A DNA stretch of 18,257 bases from Methanobacterium sp. (GTDB lineage: Archaea; Methanobacteriota; Methanobacteria; Methanobacteriales; Methanobacteriaceae), in the NCBI GenBank assembly GCA_021372715.1, contig JAJFTX010000042.1, forward strand, positions 1 to 18,257, in the 5' to 3' direction. Each line of letters opens with the position of its first letter. The first letter of the stretch is position 1. This document shows, piece by piece, positions 13,446 to 18,257 of this stretch. The notes beneath the pieces are model-generated. The model ran no database searches. It saw only the letters and a list, made by a program, of their open reading frames with translations, and was not told the DNA's origin. The position numbers were made by a program, and so were the translations under genes.

Positions 13446-14345
13446 ATGGAATTTGAAAATAGAATAAATCCAACACCAGAAGTTGCTGTATTGGGTGCCT
13501 GCAACATCGATTTCATAATGAAAGTACCTCGTTTCTGCGAAGCTGATGATGAAGTTGATGTGGATAAGTTAAAAGTGTCTCTAGGAGGGTCGGCTTCTAA
13601 TTTTGCAGTAGGAATCTCCCGGATGGGAGTTGATGTGGGGATAATGGCCCGGATTGGATATGATAATTTTGGCAACTTAGCTCAGGAAAAATTCCAAAAA
13701 GAGGGTGTTAGGACCGAAAGGCTAATCAAAATCCCTGAATCTACAGGAATGGCTTTTATTTCTGTTGATAAGATAGGAGAAAGATCAATTTACGCATCAA
13801 TGGGTGCTAATGCTAAATTCAAGGTAGAAAATGAGGATTTAGAATATATAAAAGGATCTAAGTTACTTCATGTCACTGGAATGTACAAGGAGATAGTAGA
13901 AGAGGTGGCCAAGAAGGCTAATATTCTTTCCATCAATCCTGGAACGGTTCTTTCATCCTATGGTTTAGATACACTGCATAAAATCATAAAGAGAGCGCAC
14001 ATAATCTTCTTAAATAAAAAAGAAGTTACTCTTCTAACAGGAGAAGATTTCAAAGAAGGAGCTAAATTATTGTTGGATATGGGAGTTCCAATGGTAGTGG
14101 TTACCTGTGGAAAGCATGGTGCGAATCTTTACACATCCCAGGGTGTTGTTCATTCAACCACCTCCAAGATAGAAGCATTAGACACCACGGGAGCAGGGGA
14201 TGCATTTGCCGCGGGATTCATAGCTAGTTATATAAAAAATTTAGATATGAAAAAGTGTCTGGAAATGGGGAATAAATTAGCTTCACATTGTGTGGGTAAG
14301 TTGGGAGCCATAAATGTTCCAAAAATGGATGATCTGGACATATAA
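13446..14345 (+). CDS. PfkB (ribokinase) family carbohydrate/nucleoside kinase
   Basis: A 299-residue PfkB-family kinase that would phosphorylate a sugar or nucleoside hydroxyl with ATP. It shows the first signature region VSLGGSASNFAVGISRMG (44-61), the ARIGYDNFG element, SMGAN (118-122) for the lid and substrate side, the NKKEVTLLTG stretch (190-199) and the second signature ALDTTGAGDAFAAGF (244-258), with Asp252 as the catalytic base and the GAG anion hole. Length is typical (about 300). Methanogen relatives include nucleoside kinases as well as sugar kinases, so the substrate stays open. The ATG at 13446 is preceded by GAGAGAT; the frame extends to a TTG at 13407 without a ribosome site. 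Convergent with the tatD-like gene. Confidence 0.9.
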   Translation: MEFENRINPTPEVAVLGACNIDFIMKVPRFCEADDEVDVDKLKVSLGGSASNFAVGISRMGVDVGIMARIGYDNFGNLAQEKFQKEGVRTERLIKIPESTGMAFISVDKIGERSIYASMGANAKFKVENEDLEYIKGSKLLHVTGMYKEIVEEVAKKANILSINPGTVLSSYGLDTLHKIIKRAHIIFLNKKEVTLLTGEDFKEGAKLLLDMGVPMVVVTCGKHGANLYTSQGVVHSTTSKIEALDTTGAGDAFAAGFIASYIKNLDMKKCLEMGNKLASHCVGKLGAINVPKMDDLDI

Positions 14346-14347
14346 TT

Positions 14348-14355
14348 AAAAAAAA
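14348..14355 (-). terminator. T8 tract after the TatD-like gene
   Basis: Eight T on the minus strand, about 15 bases past the TatD-like stop codon and directly behind the convergent PfkB stop. It fits a euryarchaeal U-tract terminator. Confidence 0.45.
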
Positions 14356-14369
14356 TAAAATAAATAGTT

Positions 14370-15125
14370 TTATAAACCATAGAACTTTGCAAAATTCCCC
14401 TGGGAGACCTCATCAGTATCAGTTTTCTTAAAACCTTGAAGTTTCATCTCATGGACAGTTTTGGGAACTGAAAGTGGATCAGAGGGTGAAGAACTCATGT
14501 CACTATCCAGAACAAATCCCTTAGTACCGTATTCATCCAGAAGCTCTGCTGCTTCAGCAGGTGTCATCTTTTGAGGTTGTACTGTAATACCCCTTAATCC
14601 TCTAAAATCAGCCACTAAATCAATTATATTATTATCTACATGGTCAATTTGAATCAATGATTGATCTACATATTCATCCAATATACTTAGGGTCTTTTTA
14701 GCTATTTCTCTTTTGTTTATACGGGGAGTGTGCACTATTATCTTCATTTCCAGTTCCTGAGCAAGCTTCAACTGTTTAATAAATATTGCTTCCTCAGATG
14801 AAGACCCGGTTTCCAGTCCGATTTCTCCTATGGCTACTACGTCTTCATTCTCTAAAAGTGAAGGAAGTTTATTAAAAGCTACCTCTACGTCGGGTGAGAT
14901 GCTGCGGGGATGAATACCCAAAGCACTATAAAGTTTAAGACCATTTTCTGCTGCTCTTTTAGATTCATTATGGATTAATCGATGAAAATGGTCTAAAATA
15001 ACCGCTGAACTGCTCATCTTAAGGGGATCATGGGCGCAGGTAATGGCTGCTTCAACACCAGCTATGGCCATTAACTTAAAATCTTCGTAAGGCCGGCAAT
15101 CTGCATGTATATGCGCGTCTATCAT
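14370..15125 (-). CDS. TatD-related metal-dependent hydrolase (archaeal)
   Basis: A 251-residue TIM-barrel hydrolase of the TatD-like amidohydrolase group. The N-terminal metal motif is DAHIHAD (residues 3-9). Further conserved elements are ALGIHPRSI (69-77), VVAIGEIGLETG (95-106) with Glu100 as a likely metal ligand, KIIVHTPR (128-135), QIDHVD (158-163) and VLDSDMSSS (206-214). Together these give the usual His/His/Glu/His/His/Asp set for a binuclear metal site. TatD enzymes are nucleases or act in DNA repair; the substrate of archaeal relatives is uncertain. The ATG at 15125 follows AGGAGA at eight-base spacing. It is alone in its transcript and convergent with the PfkB gene. Confidence 0.87.
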   Translation of the reverse strand: MIDAHIHADCRPYEDFKLMAIAGVEAAITCAHDPLKMSSSAVILDHFHRLIHNESKRAAENGLKLYSALGIHPRSISPDVEVAFNKLPSLLENEDVVAIGEIGLETGSSSEEAIFIKQLKLAQELEMKIIVHTPRINKREIAKKTLSILDEYVDQSLIQIDHVDNNIIDLVADFRGLRGITVQPQKMTPAEAAELLDEYGTKGFVLDSDMSSSPSDPLSVPKTVHEMKLQGFKKTDTDEVSQGNFAKFYGL

Positions 15126-15244
15126 TTATTTTTCTCCTAAAATCTAATTTAACAAATTTATAGGTTTATTATTTTATTATATTATTATTTTTTTACAGGA
15201 AATAGGTTTAGTATCATATTATGGTTGGAGGTTAATAAAAATCC

Positions 15245-15254
15245 CTATAAAAAA
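15245..15254 (+). promoter_or_regulatory. Putative TATA box for the small SAP-like gene
   Basis: CTATAAAAAA with CC just upstream predicts initiation near 15275 and a leader of about 40 bases. It gives the small gene its own promoter, divergent from the TatD-like gene. Confidence 0.4.
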
Positions 15255-15313
15255 TTTTATTATCCAGGGTTTTTAAGATAATTAATAAATTACATCTCAG
15301 GGAGGAATATGAT

Positions 15314-15466
15314 ATGGATGTAGAAGAGATGGCCAAAAAGGCTAAATTAAAAGATCTAAAAGAAATTGCTAAAAAACATGATATCAAGTTGGGAAAATGT
15401 CCTACCAAATTGACAATAGCTAAAAAAATTCCCAGGGAAGAATTAGAGGCACTGGTTGAGAAATAG
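15314..15466 (+). CDS. Small 50-residue protein, SAP/Rho-N-like helix-loop-helix
   Basis: A short intact gene encoding 50 residues. It starts at an ATG with a near-perfect GGGAGGA site at 15300-15306, seven bases upstream, and ends in TAG. The product is basic and helical. Residues 12-49 (LKDLKEIAKKHDIKLG then KLTIAKKIPREELEALVEK) follow the helix, extended loop, helix pattern of SAP and Rho N-terminal nucleic-acid-binding motifs, where LKELAxxxxIxxxGxKxxLIxxI is typical. A single Cys29 sits in the loop. It has its own TATA-like promoter and a T8 tract after the stop, so it is probably a single-gene transcript. A DNA- or RNA-binding role is inferred from the pattern; I do not recognise a named family. 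Confidence 0.75.
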   Translation: MDVEEMAKKAKLKDLKEIAKKHDIKLGKCPTKLTIAKKIPREELEALVEK

Positions 15467-15497
15467 AACTTATAAAACCGTATCTAAAATTAATAAA

Positions 15498-15510
15498 TTT
15501 TTTTTATTTT
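15498..15510 (+). terminator. T-tract terminator after the small gene
   Basis: T8 then A then T4 on the plus strand, about 30 bases after the small gene's stop. A second T8 lies at 15546-15553, overlapping the convergent glyS stop. Confidence 0.45.
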
Positions 15511-15551
15511 ATCTATATCTCTCCTTATAAAGTTATTAAAATAAATTTTTT

Positions 15552-17273
15552 TTATAAATCTTGGAATTTGATTTTCAGATCAATTAGATCGCCAAGAATA
15601 TTGTAAACTTCCTTAATGGGAATCCTAACTTGCTTTGAATCGTCACGATTTCTAATGGTTACCGTATTATCTTCAAGGCTGTTATGATCTATTGTTACCG
15701 CATAAGGAACACCTATTTCATCTGATCGGGCGTAACGCCTTCCTATGGTACCTGAAGCATCGTATTCTGCGATGAATCCCTGCTTTCTTAACTGTTTTTT
15801 TATCTCCTGGGCGATATGTGTTAATTCTTCTTTGTTTACCAGGGGGAATACATTAACTTCCACTGGAGCTATATCAGCTGGAAGCTTAAGTATAGTCCTA
15901 TCTTCCTCTTTCCCGAAGCAATGTAAGAGTACGGAATATATTATCCGATCAATTCCATAAGACGGCTCTATTACATGTGGATAGATCTTTTCTCCTCGCA
16001 GTGTTTCTTCCACTTCCTGGAATTCTATGAGGTCTGGTGTTAAATTATGTATAGTTCCATCTATTTCTATAGGATAATTTCCTTTTTTCTCCAAGGATTC
16101 TTTTATATCGGATGCATCCAAGTTCTTCAGGGCTTCCATAATTTTAGGGGCATCTGCCTTAAATAATGGGCCGAATTTCTTCATCTGAGGTTTTGCCACC
16201 ATTTTTGTAACTTTTTTAGGTTCAGAATACTCAATAAACACTCTTAAATCTTCTTTACTGTGTTTACTATGCGATTTAAGATCAAAATCTGTACGATCGG
16301 CGATTCCGATAATTTCAATCCAGCCGAAACTATCGGTTTTTATTTCCACGTCCCAGCAGTCTATTGCGTAATGGGCCATCTCACTGGAAAGATGCTGTCT
16401 GAAACGTATAACCTTATCGGGTATTCCCAGGTCTCTTAAGAATCTTTGGGCCAGGCAAAGTTGATAAGTGAGAATTTCACTGGATATTATCTTTTCTTTA
16501 ACTGCTTGTTGTGCTGTTAATTTAGAGGGGTCTGTTTCTTTAATCTGGCTTTCTGAGGAATATAAATTCAGAATATCATCTGAAACTTCTCTGAAGTTGG
16601 GATGATTTTTATTTCTAGGATCTACGAAGATTTCTACCTCGGCCTGGGTGAATTCTCGTAGTCTAATAACCCCCTGACGGGGTGATATTTCATTACGATA
16701 AGCTTTACCCATCTGCACTACTCCGAAGGGTAATTTTCCACGGTTAAATCTGAGTAGTCTCTTGAATGGGATGAATATTCCCTGGGCTGTTTCAGGACGC
16801 ATGTAACCTGTTTTTTTACCCTTAGAACCGATCACGGTTTGAAACATGAGGTTATAACTCCATACATGCGTAAGATGACCTCCGCATCGGGGGCAGGATA
16901 ATTTTTCTTCAGATAGAATTCTGGATAATTCCTCATTTTCTAAACCTTCCACGTCTTTACCGGTTGCATCATTGATCACATGATCTGCTCTGAATACTTC
17001 CAGACAGTCTTTACATTCGGTCATGGGGTCGGTGAAATGATCAACATGTCCTGAGGCTTTAAGAGCTTCTTCAGGCATTATAGTGGGGGATTCTATTTCA
17101 TAGAAACCTTCACTTACCACATAGTATTTTCGCCATTTATTCATGATATTATTTTTTAAAGTAGCACCTAACGGGCCGTAATCGAAGAATCCGGCCACTC
17201 CAGAATATATTTCAAAGGAAGACCATAAGAATCCTCTTTTCTTAGCGATATTCATTACTTCATCATTTTTCAT
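15552..17273 (-). CDS. glyS: Glycyl-tRNA synthetase (archaeal/eukaryotic alpha2 type)
   Basis: A 573-residue class II aminoacyl-tRNA synthetase that charges tRNA-Gly. The N-terminus GFLWSSFEIYSGVAGFFDYGPLG (14-36) is the glycine-specific signature. A zinc-binding insertion carries Cys87/Cys90 and Cys127/Cys130 (CKDC and CPRC). MRPETAQGIF (158-167) and motif 2 YRNEISPRQGVIRLREFTQ (192-210) follow. Motif 3 is around EPSYGIDRIIYSVL near residue 455, and a C-terminal anticodon-binding domain (IAPVEVNVFPLV onward) closes the protein. Length is usual for archaea. The ATG at 17273 is preceded by a GAGATGAT ribosome site and a TATA-like TTTTATAATA near 17322-17313, giving a leader of less than 20 bases. 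It is transcribed alone. Confidence 0.97.
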   Translation of the reverse strand: MKNDEVMNIAKKRGFLWSSFEIYSGVAGFFDYGPLGATLKNNIMNKWRKYYVVSEGFYEIESPTIMPEEALKASGHVDHFTDPMTECKDCLEVFRADHVINDATGKDVEGLENEELSRILSEEKLSCPRCGGHLTHVWSYNLMFQTVIGSKGKKTGYMRPETAQGIFIPFKRLLRFNRGKLPFGVVQMGKAYRNEISPRQGVIRLREFTQAEVEIFVDPRNKNHPNFREVSDDILNLYSSESQIKETDPSKLTAQQAVKEKIISSEILTYQLCLAQRFLRDLGIPDKVIRFRQHLSSEMAHYAIDCWDVEIKTDSFGWIEIIGIADRTDFDLKSHSKHSKEDLRVFIEYSEPKKVTKMVAKPQMKKFGPLFKADAPKIMEALKNLDASDIKESLEKKGNYPIEIDGTIHNLTPDLIEFQEVEETLRGEKIYPHVIEPSYGIDRIIYSVLLHCFGKEEDRTILKLPADIAPVEVNVFPLVNKEELTHIAQEIKKQLRKQGFIAEYDASGTIGRRYARSDEIGVPYAVTIDHNSLEDNTVTIRNRDDSKQVRIPIKEVYNILGDLIDLKIKFQDL

Positions 17274-17312
17274 TAAAAATCATCTCTTAGAAAATATGTT
17301 TAGAGTTTGTAA

Positions 17313-17322
17313 TATTATAAAA
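17313..17322 (-). promoter_or_regulatory. Putative TATA box for glyS
   Basis: TTTTATAATA on the minus strand, in the spacer between the dcd stop and the glyS ATG, predicts a start near 17290. Confidence 0.35.
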
Positions 17323-17371
17323 AATCATTTTTTTAACAATATTTTAGAATTAATATCAACTCAAATTAATA

Positions 17372-17986
17372 CTATTTAAATAATTTTATTTGTTTAAATC
17401 TGTTCTTAATCTCATAATCATGTTTAATTTTACTGGTGATTGGTCTTTCCTGGCCCATATATTTACTATCCCTATCTGGATGTCCATAGGGTTTTTCTGA
17501 GGGGGATGTCATGGTCTCAAACACTATCTGACAAACTCTCTGTCCTGTGTAAAGGGCTACAGGCATTTTACCGATATTGGATATTTCCAGGGTAATCTTA
17601 CCATGAAAACCAGGGTCTATATATCCCGCAGTGACATGCATGGTTATACCTAATCTTCCCATAGATGAACGCCCCTCAACACGAGCCACCAGATCTCCAG
17701 GTATTTTAACTGTTTCATAGGTTGTGGCCAGTGCGAATTCTCCAGGATGAATTATGAAGGGTTCATTATCTTCTAGATAGAACGATTCCATATAAGATTC
17801 TAGGTCGCTTTTATCCATAGGATCTATCACGGGTTTCCTTATAATTCTAAAACCTTTAAATTCATTACCAATCCTTAAATCAACAGAAGAAGGCTGTATC
17901 TGTATTTCAGGATCTTCTAAGGGAGATATGAGTATCTTTCCACTTTCTAAATATTTTTTTATGTCAGCATCACTTAAAATGGCCAT
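17372..17986 (-). CDS. dcd: dCTP deaminase, probably bifunctional (dUMP-forming)
   Basis: A 204-residue enzyme of the dCTP deaminase/dUTPase trimeric family. Motifs include QPSSVDLRIG (31-40), VARVEGRSSMGRLG (100-113), HVTAGYIDPGFHGKITLEISN (117-137) with catalytic Glu134, GQRVCQIVFE (148-157) and the C-terminal TSPSEKPYG and SKYMGQ segments that close over the nucleotide. E. coli Dcd has TAH after the helix; here it is TAG followed by IDPGF, as in the bifunctional enzymes of Methanocaldococcus and Mycobacterium that turn dCTP straight into dUMP for thymidylate synthesis. The ATG at 17986 uses GAGGAG, which is also the last two codons of the upstream gene, so it is translationally coupled to it. 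Confidence 0.94.
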   Translation of the reverse strand: MAILSDADIKKYLESGKILISPLEDPEIQIQPSSVDLRIGNEFKGFRIIRKPVIDPMDKSDLESYMESFYLEDNEPFIIHPGEFALATTYETVKIPGDLVARVEGRSSMGRLGITMHVTAGYIDPGFHGKITLEISNIGKMPVALYTGQRVCQIVFETMTSPSEKPYGHPDRDSKYMGQERPITSKIKHDYEIKNRFKQIKLFK

Positions 17987-17988
17987 TT

Positions 17989-18246
17989 TTACTCCTCAGT
18001 TTCATTTTCTATCTCTTCTTTAATATTTATGGATGATGTATCTGTAATAAAATTGGGAAGTCCACAACTATTCCCCACACCAACCACCAGGATATTAGTG
18101 CCTTCTATTGATCTTAATATGGAATTCTCCAACACAGGGATAACCTTTTGGGCTGCTTCTAGAACTTCCTTGGTAAGAGGACTGACTGCTTCTTCAGGGC
18201 TCATTTTAACGATAATGGCATCCAGAATAACATCATCTTTTATCAT
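17989..18246 (-). CDS. Conserved-looking hypothetical protein upstream of dcd
   Basis: A complete 85-residue acidic protein I do not recognise. It starts with MIKDDVILDAIIVKM, has a helical middle (PLTKEVLEAAQKVIPVLENSILRSIEG, about 22-48), then a strand-turn NILVVGVGNSCGLPNF (50-65) with a glycine-rich GVGNSCG loop and one Cys60, and a strongly acidic tail (KEEIENETEE). No membrane segment or known motif is evident. The ATG at 18246 has a GAGGA site at 18254-18250. Only two bases separate its stop from the dcd start, and its last codons serve as the dcd ribosome site, so it is almost surely co-expressed with dcd. A role in nucleotide metabolism is only guilt by association. Confidence 0.7.
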   Translation of the reverse strand: MIKDDVILDAIIVKMSPEEAVSPLTKEVLEAAQKVIPVLENSILRSIEGTNILVVGVGNSCGLPNFITDTSSINIKEEIENETEE

Positions 18247-18257
18247 CTGTTCCTCAA

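Overview
The window is a dense, AT-rich stretch of a methanogenic archaeon, most likely order Methanobacteriales (Methanobacterium-like). The evidence is a group 3 methanogen-type [NiFe] hydrogenase, archaeal SepF, a DUF2226 protein, archaeal ZPR1, an archaeal/eukaryotic-type glycyl-tRNA synthetase, a putative 2-phosphoglycerate kinase, TTG starts with good GGAGG-type ribosome sites, and TATA-box-like promoters followed by short leaders. I see no IS element, CRISPR array, tRNA, rRNA or prophage gene.

Layout. (1) 1-2154, minus: a hydrogenase operon read as ferredoxin, V4R-domain protein, small subunit, large subunit (the last is cut by the window edge). (2) 2351-4603, minus: tRNase Z, a small MscS-type channel and a sortase-like protein in an operon with overlapping genes. 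(3) 4817-5656, plus: nadC. (4) 5954-7023: an acidic histone-fold-like protein (plus) convergent with archaeal ZPR1 (minus). (5) 7128-8482, minus: a Roadblock/LC7 protein followed by a 2-phosphoglycerate-kinase-like P-loop kinase. (6) 8601-13365, plus, divergent from (5): DUF1611 P-loop protein, SepF, DUF2226 protein with a long Glu/Pro linker, and two MinD-type ATPases. The second MinD has Arg in place of the P-loop Lys. (7) 13446-15125: a PfkB-family kinase (plus) convergent with a TatD-like metal hydrolase (minus). (8) 15314-15466, plus: an overlooked 50-residue gene resembling a SAP/Rho-N helix-loop-helix. (9) 15552-18246, minus: glycyl-tRNA synthetase, then a dCTP deaminase of the bifunctional (dUMP-forming) type preceded by a small unknown protein.

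How the genes may work together. The strongest functional cluster is 8135-13365. SepF anchors FtsZ to the membrane in archaea, and MinD proteins position or polarise structures at the membrane. The DUF2226 protein looks like a tethering scaffold, and Roadblock proteins regulate NTPases. Together they suggest a cell-division or cell-polarity module built around one active and one possibly ATP-incompetent MinD. The other standout is the histone-fold-like protein. It aligns without gaps over the length of a classical archaeal histone but lacks the DNA-contact and tetramer-interface residues, and it carries an acidic tail and a C-terminal helix. The hydrogenase operon is also unusual, because a V4R small-molecule-binding protein and a two-cluster ferredoxin sit where MvhD/HdrA partners would be expected.

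All calls come from reading the sequence by eye. Family names rest on motifs and remembered relatives, not on searches. Promoter and terminator calls are pattern matches only.
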